Positions 1 through 6,137 of a stretch of DNA of 12,217 nucleotides are shown here, in pieces. The stretch spans positions 1 through 12,217 of the forward strand of contig CAJXTO010000035.1 in assembly GCA_913061245.1 (NCBI GenBank), read 5' to 3'. The notes below the pieces were generated by a model. The model ran no database searches. It was not told the DNA's origin and saw nothing but the letters and a program-made list of their open reading frames with translations. This stretch comes from an uncultured Oceanospirillales bacterium (GTDB lineage Bacteria; Pseudomonadota; Gammaproteobacteria; Pseudomonadales; Litorivicinaceae). A program made the position numbers and the translations under genes. The stretch's first letter is position 1; the number at the start of each line of letters is the position of its first letter.

Positions 1-102
1 CGCGATTAAAAGAGCATAAATCCTCGTGTTATCAGCTCAAGTAGCGCGAAGTGTAGTGATTTTTGCAGTGTGTGCAAGAAAAAATATGAAAAGAACAAAA
101 AG

Positions 103-309
103 TTATGACGTTTTCAGAAGATTCAGGTAACTGACATGGGCTTTAAGTTGGCTCAAGCGTTTGAAGACCATTTCGGATTTGGAAATACCACAACCCTCGA
201 ATGGCATGAAATACCAGTCACGTCTGGATTTGTGCTTTTGAATAATGCCAATCGGAGATCCGTTTGAGATGACCCGAAAACTTCGTTTGGCGATACGATT
301 CAATTCCAT
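103..309 (-). CDS. Small basic hypothetical protein, 68 aa
   Basis: I do not recognise this protein. The ATG at 309 has a strong ribosome binding site, GGAGG at 316-320 on the minus strand, 6 nt upstream, which is the main reason to believe the gene. The product is basic and shows no membrane segment or signal peptide. It has an FRVISNGSPIGII stretch, then DWYFMPF, then a C-terminal Lys/Leu-rich helix-like part (residues about 45-66). That layout suggests one small beta-rich domain followed by a helix, but no function follows from it. It lies 61 bp downstream of the membrane-protein gene at 371-703 on the same strand and may be cotranscribed with it. Confidence 0.55.
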   Translation of the reverse strand: MELNRIAKRSFRVISNGSPIGIIQKHKSRRDWYFMPFEGCGISKSEMVFKRLSQLKAHVSYLNLLKTS

Positions 310-333
310 CTGAATCCTCCAGCATTATTTATA

Positions 334-376
334 GCCTAACCGGAGGAATCAATTTAGGAAATAGGGAGTGTTAGGC
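334..376. repeat. 7-bp inverted repeat around a gene end
   Basis: GCCTAAC (334-340) and GTTAGGC (370-376) are perfect inverted copies separated by 29 bp. The right arm includes the stop codon of the membrane-protein gene. No T-run follows on either strand, so it does not look like an intrinsic terminator; it may be a weak structure in the intergenic message or chance. Confidence 0.25.
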
Positions 377-703
377 CGCTGCCGTGAGCTCGTCAGCGTC
401 TGGTTGGAATGTGAGTTCAGAGGCATCCACAACAGTCGATGGGCAGGTTGTTGACTCAGCAATTGCTTTTCTCGCCATGAACACACCGCCAATCACGATG
501 AAAACAACATTCATGACAGCAGATGGCCACGCTTCTGAATAGGCGCTTGATGCTGCGATCATAACGCAGCTCACAACAGACGTGCCATGGAACAGATAGC
601 TCGTGCCGCCGATCCAGCCACGCGTCAAGCTGAAGTACGCCGCGAGGTAAATTAATCCTCCAGCGAAACCAAGCCCAAGCATGATTGCGTCCAACACCGG
701 CAT
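371..703 (-). CDS. Small three-helix membrane protein, CBU_0592-like
   Basis: A 110-aa predicted inner-membrane protein of unknown function. Three hydrophobic segments are visible at about residues 7-26, 38-54 and 59-78, followed by a soluble, acidic tail of about 30 residues ending TAAA. The pattern G-FAGGLIYLAAY near the start, a central Tyr/His-containing helix, and a third helix beginning with PSAVMN resembles the CBU_0592-type family of small membrane proteins; this is my recollection of the family pattern, not a search result. AGGAG at 707-711 (minus strand) is only 3 nt from the ATG at 703. A GTG two codons further in (697) would have a better 9-nt spacing, so the exact start is uncertain. 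It heads a possible two-gene unit with 103-309. Confidence 0.65.
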   Translation of the reverse strand: MPVLDAIMLGLGFAGGLIYLAAYFSLTRGWIGGTSYLFHGTSVVSCVMIAASSAYSEAWPSAVMNVVFIVIGGVFMARKAIAESTTCPSTVVDASELTFQPDADELTAAA

Positions 704-742
704 CTACTCCTAAAGTCATATGAATGAGGCGCGCAGTCTATC

Positions 743-774
743 GATTTTTTTCGCTGTCGCAAGCGTAAAAAATC
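743..774. repeat. 13-bp near-perfect inverted repeat (hairpin)
   Basis: GATTTTTTTCGCT (743-755) and AGCGTAAAAAATC (762-774) pair over 13 positions with a single mismatch (T opposite T, at 751 and 766), around a 6-nt loop GTCGCA. It has the A-tract/GC-core/T-tract form of a bidirectional terminator. It lies in a divergent intergenic region, 40 bp upstream of the membrane-protein start, where no recognised gene would need terminating. A terminator for an unseen small transcript, a leader hairpin or an operator are all possible. Confidence 0.5.
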
Positions 775-826
775 AATTATTTTTAATGGCTTAGAGGCTT
801 TTTTTGCAGGGCAAAATTTTTGTCGC

Positions 827-949
827 CTAATGAGTTTCTGAATGCAATTTTGGGTTCATCTGGCGGTTATCCTCAGTTTCAGGGCATGATGCTTCTGAAA
901 AAATAATTCGCCTTCGAATGAATTCATCTCCGATGTCCTTGTCGGGCAT
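827..949 (-). CDS. Possible 40-aa small ORF
   Basis: On the minus strand an ATG at 949 opens a 40-codon frame ending in TAG. AGAGG at 958-962 sits 8 nt upstream, a good ribosome-binding position. The peptide is hydrophilic and charged (starts MPDKDIGDEFIRRR, one Cys) with no membrane helix or signal. It is not similar to anything I recognise. Its start is only 31 bp from the divergent start at 981, so its promoter would have to lie inside the CPXCG gene, which weakens the case. A frame this short also occurs often by chance. Confidence 0.25.
   Translation of the reverse strand: MPDKDIGDEFIRRRIIFSEASCPETEDNRQMNPKLHSETH
877..900. repeat. 24-bp imperfect palindrome upstream of the CPXCG–rhtB unit
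   Basis: TTTCAG (877-882) and CTGAAA (895-900) are inverted copies enclosing a second palindrome, GCAT-G-ATGC (884-892). Together they form a nested dyad about 80 bp upstream of the start at 981. It could be an operator for the exporter unit. The sequence AATAAT directly follows (902-907) and could serve as a -10 element, but I see no good -35. Confidence 0.3.
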
Positions 950-980
950 AACGTAGGCCTCTAGGGAGCAAACGAAAAAA

Positions 981-1166
981 ATGTGGGATTTCGTTGAAAT
1001 TATGTGTCCCTATTGTGGGGAATTTCAGCAAACCGATGTCGACGTCAGTGCAGGTAGTCAGGAGTATTGGCAGGATTGTCAGGTCTGTTGTTGTCCAATT
1101 TTGTTCGAGCTTACTGTTGATGCCGATCAAACGTTTCAGGTCACAGTCAAGCGAGATGACGAATAA
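981..1166 (+). CDS. CPXCG-motif cysteine-rich mini-protein
   Basis: A 61-aa protein matching the small Cys-rich CPXCG family (Pfam Cys_rich_CPXG, as I recall it), whose function is unknown. The diagnostic pieces are CPYCGE at residues 9-14, then SAGSQEYWQDCQVCCCPI at 24-40. Paired cysteines at 9/12 and 33/36 suggest a zinc ribbon-like metal site, with extra cysteines at 37 and 38; metal binding is inferred. Length and start agree with the family, where the first Cys lies about 8-9 residues in. AGGGAG at 963-968 is 12 nt from the ATG, a rather long spacing. The stop codon is 2 bp before the rhtB start, so the two genes are almost certainly cotranscribed and probably translationally coupled. 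Confidence 0.85.
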   Translation: MWDFVEIMCPYCGEFQQTDVDVSAGSQEYWQDCQVCCCPILFELTVDADQTFQVTVKRDDE

Positions 1167-1168
1167 TC

Positions 1169-1777
1169 ATGACGTTTGATATGTGGATCGCCTATGTGTT
1201 GGCGATGCTTGTGATCTCGATCTCACCAGGTTCTGGTTGTATTAATACGCTTTCAACGAGCTTGAGCTACGGATTTCGCCAAGCGATTCCAGCGATCGCG
1301 GGGTTGCAGGTTGGGTTGCTGATCCAATTAACCATCGTTGGGATAGGCCTAGGTGCCATTTTTGCGACGAGTCCAATGGCGTTTTTTGTGCTGCAGTGGG
1401 CAGGCGTTCTCTATTTGATGTGGATTGGTGCGTCCAAACTGATTTGGCCGAAGACGCAGTTGGCCTCTGACTCGGTCAAGGTCCCGAAATCTGCTCTATT
1501 TAATCGTGCGATTTTGATCAATGTGACCAATCCAAAAGCCTTCGTATTTTTGGCTGCTTTTTTTCCACAATTCATCGATCAGAGCGCGGAATTGTTGCCG
1601 CAATACATGATTCTTGCCGTGACATCGTTGATCATCGACACAGCCGTCATGCTGAACTACGCGTGGCTCGCGCACGCTTTACGTCCATTGCTGAATTCCG
1701 AACATTTGATGCGTCGACAGGAGCAATTTTTTGGGCTTTTGTTTGTAAGCGCTGGCTGTTTGCTAGCGATTTACTAA
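1169..1777 (+). CDS. rhtB: Homoserine/homoserine lactone exporter, RhtB-like (LysE family)
   Basis: A 202-aa inner-membrane exporter of the LysE/RhtB superfamily. Members use the proton gradient to expel amino acids; E. coli RhtB exports homoserine and its lactone. The N-terminal helix carries the family signature SPGSGCIN (residues 19-26), then a GFRQA-IPAIAGLQVGL segment very close to E. coli RhtB. Further shared parts are the QWAGVLYLMWIG helix, NVTNPKAFVFLAAFFPQFI in the middle, and a last hydrophobic helix. Five or six membrane segments are expected. The substrate is inferred from overall resemblance and could be another amino acid. The ATG follows the CPXCG gene stop by 2 bp (TAATC then ATG), suggesting coupling. 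Its stop overlaps the stop of the convergent YbaK-like gene by 4 bp. Confidence 0.85.
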   Translation: MTFDMWIAYVLAMLVISISPGSGCINTLSTSLSYGFRQAIPAIAGLQVGLLIQLTIVGIGLGAIFATSPMAFFVLQWAGVLYLMWIGASKLIWPKTQLASDSVKVPKSALFNRAILINVTNPKAFVFLAAFFPQFIDQSAELLPQYMILAVTSLIIDTAVMLNYAWLAHALRPLLNSEHLMRRQEQFFGLLFVSAGCLLAIY

Positions 1778-2223
1778 GCCGCGAAGACTTGGCTCCAGTG
1801 GGCGTAGTCTGTGAGAGTGACGAGCTCATCCGGGGTGATAGCCATCCAGCCATGTTGCATCCCTGCAGGGACATACAGACAAGGGGACTCAAGTACTGAT
1901 GAGTCAATTTCTGTGTGTAGTAGATGCGGCAGTCCAAATGGTGGCATCCACTGCGCTGGATAGCCGGTCAGCAGGTAGACCTGCATCGGATTAGCGCGTC
2001 TTTCGTTTGCATTCATCTTCGGCGCTTGATTCCAAGGATGGACCACGATCCTTGGAGCATGCTCAGGATTCAATATCAGACTTGCGGTCAAAATATCGTC
2101 CTCCTGGCAGCCGAGCGAGAGACTAAGCTGTTCCGCCTCGGCTTCAATCTCATAAATCTTGGCATTGCTGCCGACGCGCTCTAAAAATTCGAGTAGGCCG
2201 AGCGGTGGGGTAATTGTCTTCAT
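1774..2223 (-). CDS. YbaK/EbsC-like (aminoacyl-tRNA deacylase domain) protein, divergent
   Basis: A 149-aa cytoplasmic protein whose second half follows the pattern of the YbaK/EbsC/ProX editing domain. That pattern is a TGYPAQWMPPFG stretch (residues 86-97) like the family T-G-x-x-x-G-x-x-x-P-x-G, then an acidic residue (D107), a YVPAG turn (117-121), and an ITPDELVTLT strand-helix near the end. Family members hydrolyse wrongly charged tRNA. The lysine of the usual K-T-L motif appears replaced: the matching region reads ILTASLIL (44-51). The block between it and TGY is also short, so activity is doubtful. The ATG at 2223 is preferred over a TTG at 2235, because the TTGGA overlapping that TTG gives a weak ribosome site 7 nt upstream. 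The family call is pattern-based and moderate. Confidence 0.5.
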   Translation of the reverse strand: MKTITPPLGLLEFLERVGSNAKIYEIEAEAEQLSLSLGCQEDDILTASLILNPEHAPRIVVHPWNQAPKMNANERRANPMQVYLLTGYPAQWMPPFGLPHLLHTEIDSSVLESPCLYVPAGMQHGWMAITPDELVTLTDYAHWSQVFAA

Positions 2224-2292
2224 TATGTGTTCCAACTAAGAACAAATATTGTAACACAGCGATTTCAGTTGTTGCGTTCTGTCTGGTGCGAG

Positions 2293-2310
2293 TGGTGCAA
2301 AAGCGCACCA
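2293..2310. promoter_or_regulatory. 6-bp inverted repeat in divergent promoter region (candidate operator)
   Basis: TGGTGC (2293-2298) and GCACCA (2305-2310) are perfect inverted copies with 6 bp between them, and a further TGGTGC lies at 2284-2289. The site is central in the 144-bp gap between the YbaK-like gene and the LuxR-family gene, a sensible position for an operator serving both. No binding protein can be assigned. Confidence 0.3.
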
Positions 2311-2367
2311 TTTCCGTAACCCGTCTTCTTGCCATGCACTGCATACTGCAAATGGAGGTGTATGAAT

Positions 2368-2991
2368 ATGATTATTGTTGGTGTGCGTTGTGATTCAGGT
2401 ATTGAACTACCGGAGTCTTGGCGACGATTACTTGGAATACAGGTCCGTCGGCTGAGCCCATCTGAGAGTATCGAAGCGATTGATCTGTGTGTGTATCTCT
2501 TCTCAGACAGTCGGCAAGGACTCAGTCAGGCGGTGACTGAAATGAGCTCATCTCACCAAACAAAGTTTTGTGTGTTTGAGTCATCACATGACACGGATAT
2601 CGCTGTGTTACTTGTGAAAGCTGGTTGTCACGGCTATGCATTGCATAACGCTTTACCGAACTTTGCGGTCATTGTGGCGTCTATTATCAAAGGATCGTAT
2701 TGGGTTCCTCGGTCTGTGATGGAGCGAGTGGTTGAGGAGATTACAGTCGATCGTGACGCAATGGTTGGATCACTCTGCCAACATTTATCACCTCGAGAAC
2801 ATGAAGTGGCACTTTGGATCGGTCGCGGTCTTTCAAACAAACGGATTGCACGCGAGATGGGTGTCACTGAACGTACAGTGAAAGCCCATCTCAGCAATAT
2901 CTTTCAAAAGACGCCAGTGAGCGACCGGTTAGAGCTCGCTCTGCTGATGAAGGGTGAATTGCCTGAGCGGGTTCGCGTAAATCTCCAGTAA
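2368..2991 (+). CDS. LuxR/NarL-family regulator with degenerate receiver domain
   Basis: A 207-aa DNA-binding regulator. The C-terminus (residues about 139-197) is a clear LuxR-type helix-turn-helix: LSPREHEVALWIGRGLSNK, then IAREMGVTERTVKAHLSNIF. The N-terminal 120 residues have the size and end pattern of a response-regulator receiver (AGCHGYALHNALPNFAVIV, then IIKGSYWVP). However, the acidic pair expected after strand 1 and the phospho-acceptor Asp after strand 3 are missing; the strand-3 region reads IDLCVYLFSDS. Phosphorylation is therefore unlikely, and no histidine kinase gene is nearby. GGAGG at 2354-2358 lies 9 nt from the ATG at 2368 and 3 nt from one at 2362, so 2368 is chosen; an in-frame ATG at 2329 lacks such a site. 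The last 63 bp overlap the convergent acyltransferase gene. Confidence 0.8.
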   Translation: MIIVGVRCDSGIELPESWRRLLGIQVRRLSPSESIEAIDLCVYLFSDSRQGLSQAVTEMSSSHQTKFCVFESSHDTDIAVLLVKAGCHGYALHNALPNFAVIVASIIKGSYWVPRSVMERVVEEITVDRDAMVGSLCQHLSPREHEVALWIGRGLSNKRIAREMGVTERTVKAHLSNIFQKTPVSDRLELALLMKGELPERVRVNLQ

Positions 2992-4059
2992 TTTATCGCG
3001 ATACTTCTCAGGAGTTCCCGAAATGAGAGACTGAAAACGCTCTTTGACATCAGGTAACAGGTCATCAGGCAATGACGCTTGAGTCAGCAGGGCGTCAGCA
3101 AGTCGTCCTGTATCAAATACGCGTTGACCGAGAATAATCTGGTGATCAATTGCTGTAGCAAGATCTTGTGGCGTGTCTGGTACATCTGTGATCGGAGCAC
3201 CAAAGTGCAGATGAACTCGACCTTTCCAACCCATAATGCCTGTGGCGATAGACTTTACGTCTTCATCTGGGCGCTTTGTGTAGGCGCCATCCCGCTCTGT
3301 AATCGCTAACTCTCGGGCTTTCAGTGGAGCACAGGGGTCGAACTCATAAGAGATTGAGACGGGAACCAACCGAACGGCAGCAACAGCCTGTTGGAACGAT
3401 TCGTTGCGTGGTTTACCGGCCATGGCGAGCATTTTGAGAATTGCTGGGTCAGTGCGATCAATGCCGTCTTTGGCTCGACCTTCTCGATGAGCGATCCAGA
3501 TTGAATGACACTCTTCAATTGATTGTCTGATGTAGCCTGAGAGCGCAGAGTAGGTTTGTAACATTTCTCGAGGGCCTGACACATTTCGCTTCACAATAAA
3601 GCTCTTATTAATCCGCATCAGATCGCCGACAAATGGTTTTTTTACCAAGTTGTCCCCGATTGCGATGCGCACAGTATCAAAGCCGCCGTTATATAGCGCC
3701 CAGTTGACGAATGCTGGATCCATGACGATATCGCGGTGATTACTTAGGAAGAGATACGACTGTTTGGGATCCAAATTTTCCAATCCCGACACCGTGAATG
3801 TTTCTGTCGTCGAAGAGAGGACCTTCGCAAGTTGTGGAGCGACCAACTCTTGGAAATCACGAACACTGTTCACGCCCTTTGCCTGATTGCGAAGAAAAGC
3901 ACGGATTCGTGGTTTCAAAAAAAGACTGAAGAGTGGATACCAGCCTTTAAATTTTAACTGACCGATTGCTTTGATGAACTCATCATCATGGATCAGTCTA
4001 TTGATGACTTGTGGGACGTCCTGGTCATTATATGGCTCAATATCAGAAATATCGGTCAT
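2929..4059 (-). CDS. PlsC-like glycerolipid acyltransferase with HX5D motif
   Basis: A 376-aa protein of the glycerophosphate acyltransferase superfamily, which moves fatty acyl groups onto (lyso)phospholipid-type acceptors at the inner membrane. Motif I is SNHRDIVMDPAF (residues 106-117), with His108 and Asp114 separated by five residues rather than the usual four. Further motifs are GDNLVKKPFVG (135-145), INKSFIVKR (150-158) and IWIAHREGRAKDG (187-199), the last corresponding to the substrate-binding glycine/arginine block. This set matches a longer PlsC-related subfamily I recall from several bacteria; the substrate is unknown. AAGGA lies 6 nt upstream of the ATG at 4059. The gene starts only 49 bp from ung, divergently. 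Its final 20 codons lie antisense to the LuxR-family gene. Confidence 0.8.
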   Translation of the reverse strand: MTDISDIEPYNDQDVPQVINRLIHDDEFIKAIGQLKFKGWYPLFSLFLKPRIRAFLRNQAKGVNSVRDFQELVAPQLAKVLSSTTETFTVSGLENLDPKQSYLFLSNHRDIVMDPAFVNWALYNGGFDTVRIAIGDNLVKKPFVGDLMRINKSFIVKRNVSGPREMLQTYSALSGYIRQSIEECHSIWIAHREGRAKDGIDRTDPAILKMLAMAGKPRNESFQQAVAAVRLVPVSISYEFDPCAPLKARELAITERDGAYTKRPDEDVKSIATGIMGWKGRVHLHFGAPITDVPDTPQDLATAIDHQIILGQRVFDTGRLADALLTQASLPDDLLPDVKERFQSLISGTPEKYRDKLLEIYANPLRQFTLHQQSEL

Positions 4060-4108
4060 TCGTTATCCTTATCGTAAACCGCAATTATACCGACAATGGA
4101 CAATAACA

Positions 4109-4825
4109 ATGCAATCAGATGCAATATTTTCTGCGCTACCAAGCACCTGGAGAGACTACCTTGGGGAGTCGATGCTTGAGTCCATCGCTTCGCAATTCTC
4201 GCCACGTCTTCTTAATGAGGCAAGTTATCCAGATCAGGAAGATCGGTTTCGCGCGTTTGAACTCTGCCCACCAAATCAGTGTCGGGTCGTCATTGTTGGG
4301 CAAGATCCGTATCACGGACCAGATCAAGCGATGGGGCTCGCTTTCTCTGTTCGTCAAGGGATAGCGATTCCTCCATCTCTTCGCAATATCTTAAAAGAGT
4401 GGCAGTCTGAGTTTGGCTACCGGCTTCCTAAGTCGGGTGATTTATCCGCTTGGGCTTCTAGGGGTGTTCTGTTATTGAACCGGGTGCTGTCAGTCCAGCC
4501 AGGTAGTGCCGGGAGTCACCGTTCCCTTGGATGGGAATTATTCACGAATCATGTAATTGAGCGCTTGGCAGGCGATTCAATGTTTCGGGTATTTTGTTTA
4601 TGGGGCAGCGACGCGAGACAACTGAGTACTCTCATCCCAAAAACTCAGGGACTCATTGAGTGTGTTCATCCATCACCCTTGTCTGCTCACCGAGGTTTTT
4701 TTGGCTCTCGTCCGTTCACAACAATTAATCACATGCTGAAGGAACAGGGGTTATCCGAGCTTGACTGGACGCTGCCCCTCGACTTGTCTGCTGATCTCAA
4801 AGGGCACATGGATCAGTTGTTCTGA
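4109..4825 (+). CDS. ung: Uracil-DNA glycosylase, family 1
   Basis: A 238-aa base-excision repair enzyme that removes uracil from DNA. All family-1 motifs are present: the water-activating loop GQDPYHG (residues 64-70, catalytic Asp66), the proline-rich loop AIPPSLRNI (86-94), the uracil-pocket block LLLNRVLSV then GSAGSHRSLGWE, LWGSDAR (164-170), and the DNA-intercalation loop HPSPLSAHRGFFG (187-199) with His187 and Leu191. The pocket block has Arg where LLLNTVLTV-type sequences usually have Thr. Length is close to E. coli Ung (229 aa). The ATG at 4109 is chosen because the family begins about here; the upstream open frame runs antisense into the acyltransferase gene. Only a weak GGA ribosome site precedes it. 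The 3' end overlaps ygfZ by 75 bp. Confidence 0.95.
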   Translation: MQSDAIFSALPSTWRDYLGESMLESIASQFSPRLLNEASYPDQEDRFRAFELCPPNQCRVVIVGQDPYHGPDQAMGLAFSVRQGIAIPPSLRNILKEWQSEFGYRLPKSGDLSAWASRGVLLLNRVLSVQPGSAGSHRSLGWELFTNHVIERLAGDSMFRVFCLWGSDARQLSTLIPKTQGLIECVHPSPLSAHRGFFGSRPFTTINHMLKEQGLSELDWTLPLDLSADLKGHMDQLF

Positions 4826-5545
4826 GGCGCTGCTGACTGCAGCTAGCACAAGAGCAATCGAACCCTTGTTTGTCGATGCTGTGTCGAATACGGGATATGT
4901 CTGGCCATCGATCTCAACTACATCGCCATCAATTGGCTTAGGGCTTTTGTATATCCATACATGTTTCTTTGCTTGACCTAAATGTTCGAGACGGGCAATC
5001 ACTTCTTGGCCTGTGTAACACCCTTTTTTGAAATTCACCCCGCCGAGCATCTGGTAGTGAGCTTGTTGAGGGATACATTGCTCAGCAGAATAGGCGCGAA
5101 CGTAACCAAGCCCGCTTTCAAGCCGTGCATAGTCTGCATTAGGATCGTGCGAAGAATCTGAATCGCCGATCATCCACTGCGTTCCACCATGTTCACCAAC
5201 GGCCGTGATTGATGCATTGTGATGACTTGCGCCGGGCTTAAGGCCTTGATCACATGTTAGTGCGACAGGTATCGCTGTCAGTTCGGCTGTGACTCGCGAC
5301 AACATTAAGAAAGGTTTCAGTTTGTTGAGCAATGCATCAGCTTGATCGATTGGTGTGATCATGCTGACTTTGTTGTCGTGAAGAACCAAACGACCTGAGC
5401 CGTACATCCGACCTTTTGGATCGCAAAATGCGAGAAGCGGCGCGTGTCCTTCATCAAGGTCAGTCACTGTCTGTGTGCACTGTCCTTGTAATACCGATAG
5501 TGCTTTATCGCCTGTGAACTGAATCAATCCAAATGGTGAAGTCAT
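4751..5545 (-). CDS. ygfZ: Folate-binding iron-sulfur/tRNA-modification protein YgfZ
   Basis: A 264-aa member of the YgfZ/GcvT-like family. YgfZ binds tetrahydrofolate and is needed for full activity of certain Fe-S enzymes, including the radical-SAM tRNA methylthiotransferase MiaB. The diagnostic motif KGCYTGQE is at residues 174-181, with its conserved Cys176. Other typical stretches are an N-terminal FTGDKALSVLQGQCTQTV and FCDPKGRM (40-47). The protein is shorter than E. coli YgfZ (326 aa), mainly through a compact C-terminal domain. AAGGA lies 6 nt upstream of the ATG at 5545. It is divergent from sdhE with a 42-bp gap, a common arrangement. Its last 75 bp are antisense to the end of ung. 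Confidence 0.93.
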   Translation of the reverse strand: MTSPFGLIQFTGDKALSVLQGQCTQTVTDLDEGHAPLLAFCDPKGRMYGSGRLVLHDNKVSMITPIDQADALLNKLKPFLMLSRVTAELTAIPVALTCDQGLKPGASHHNASITAVGEHGGTQWMIGDSDSSHDPNADYARLESGLGYVRAYSAEQCIPQQAHYQMLGGVNFKKGCYTGQEVIARLEHLGQAKKHVWIYKSPKPIDGDVVEIDGQTYPVFDTASTNKGSIALVLAAVSSASEQLIHVPFEISRQVEGQRPVKLG

Positions 5546-5587
5546 GTTTTTCCTTGAGTGCTACACTGTGCTCTTAACGGAGGGAGT

Positions 5588-5857
5588 ATGGACGATCGCA
5601 CTGAATTCAACAGATTGTATTGGCATTCTCGTCGAGGAATGCTTGAAATCGATGTCATGTTGATGCCTTTTACTCAGAACCACTATCTGAGTTTGTCCGA
5701 AAATGATCAGGAAGCCTATCGCAGATTGCTTGACTGTGAAGATCAAGATATTTGGGAATGGTTGCGCGGGTTTAAGCTTCCAGATGACCAAGATCTAGCT
5801 CGGATCGTGTTGCAAGTTCGTCAGGCGAGCGGCGACATAGCGGTTACATCTCAATAA
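5588..5857 (+). CDS. sdhE: FAD assembly factor SdhE
   Basis: An 89-aa cytoplasmic protein that promotes covalent attachment of FAD to the flavoprotein subunit of succinate dehydrogenase (and fumarate reductase). The RRGMLEID segment (residues 15-22) contains the essential RGxxE motif. The following MPFTQNHYLSLSEND and LLDCEDQDIWEWL segments are classic for the family, and the length is typical. The ATG at 5588 follows a GGAGG at 5579-5583 with 4 nt between. An in-frame ATG ten codons upstream would make an unneeded extension. The gene is divergent from ygfZ and followed after 2 bp by a short YgfX-like frame, the usual downstream partner. Confidence 0.95.
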   Translation: MDDRTEFNRLYWHSRRGMLEIDVMLMPFTQNHYLSLSENDQEAYRRLLDCEDQDIWEWLRGFKLPDDQDLARIVLQVRQASGDIAVTSQ

Positions 5858-5859
5858 CC

Positions 5860-6135
5860 GTGAAGGGGCTCGTCTGGTTAACCCAGGCCCAAGGCTTTCT
5901 CGTCGCTAGACCACGCGTCCGTAACCTCAACATAGCATCCATTGCCAAAGCATTGCTCGTCTCCATCGATGGTCAGAAGTGCGCGATGCATATCGATGCA
6001 TTCAACGAGTGGCGTATCGGACCATTCAGTTATTGTGTTCTGAATCTCAGCGGTACTGTCGGCTCGATGCATTGGATAGCGCGGCGCCAAACCGTGAGTC
6101 TTCAGCGTCTAAGGCATCACTTTGCAACGCGGTGA
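5860..6135 (+). CDS. Short hypothetical protein, possible truncated YgfX/CptA-like
   Basis: A 91-aa basic protein that starts with GTG 2 bp after the sdhE stop, with no visible ribosome site, so expression would depend on coupling to sdhE. In many gammaproteobacteria this position holds ygfX (cptA), a membrane protein of about 135 aa. The C-terminal half here (YCVLNLSGTVGSMHWIARR, then SLQRLRHHF) fits the YgfX end pattern of a hydrophobic strand, a WLA-like turn and a basic helix. The two N-terminal membrane helices of YgfX are missing, and the frame cannot extend far upstream (TGA at 5785). It may be a degraded or shortened homologue. A minus-strand frame at 5878-6090 is also open over the same bases. 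Family assignment rests on position and a weak pattern. Confidence 0.4.
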   Translation: MKGLVWLTQAQGFLVARPRVRNLNIASIAKALLVSIDGQKCAMHIDAFNEWRIGPFSYCVLNLSGTVGSMHWIARRQTVSLQRLRHHFATR

Positions 6136-6137
6136 AT

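Noticed and set aside
1..102. AT-rich end segment before the first gene
   Set aside because: I see no open frame, terminator hairpin or repeat that can be supported here.
324..352. TTGATT-N17-AATAAT promoter-like pair on the minus strand before the 68-aa gene
   Set aside because: The implied transcript start would fall within the ribosome binding site, so the message would lack it.
1860..1871. Perfect 12-bp palindrome TCCCTGCAGGGA in the YbaK-like gene
   Set aside because: Single copy within coding sequence; consistent with chance.
5878..6090. Minus-strand 70-codon open frame opposite the short YgfX-like gene
   Set aside because: It needs a TTG start, has no ribosome site, and matches nothing I know. 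The plus-strand frame better fits the usual sdhE–ygfX order. It is kept as an alternative in the findings.
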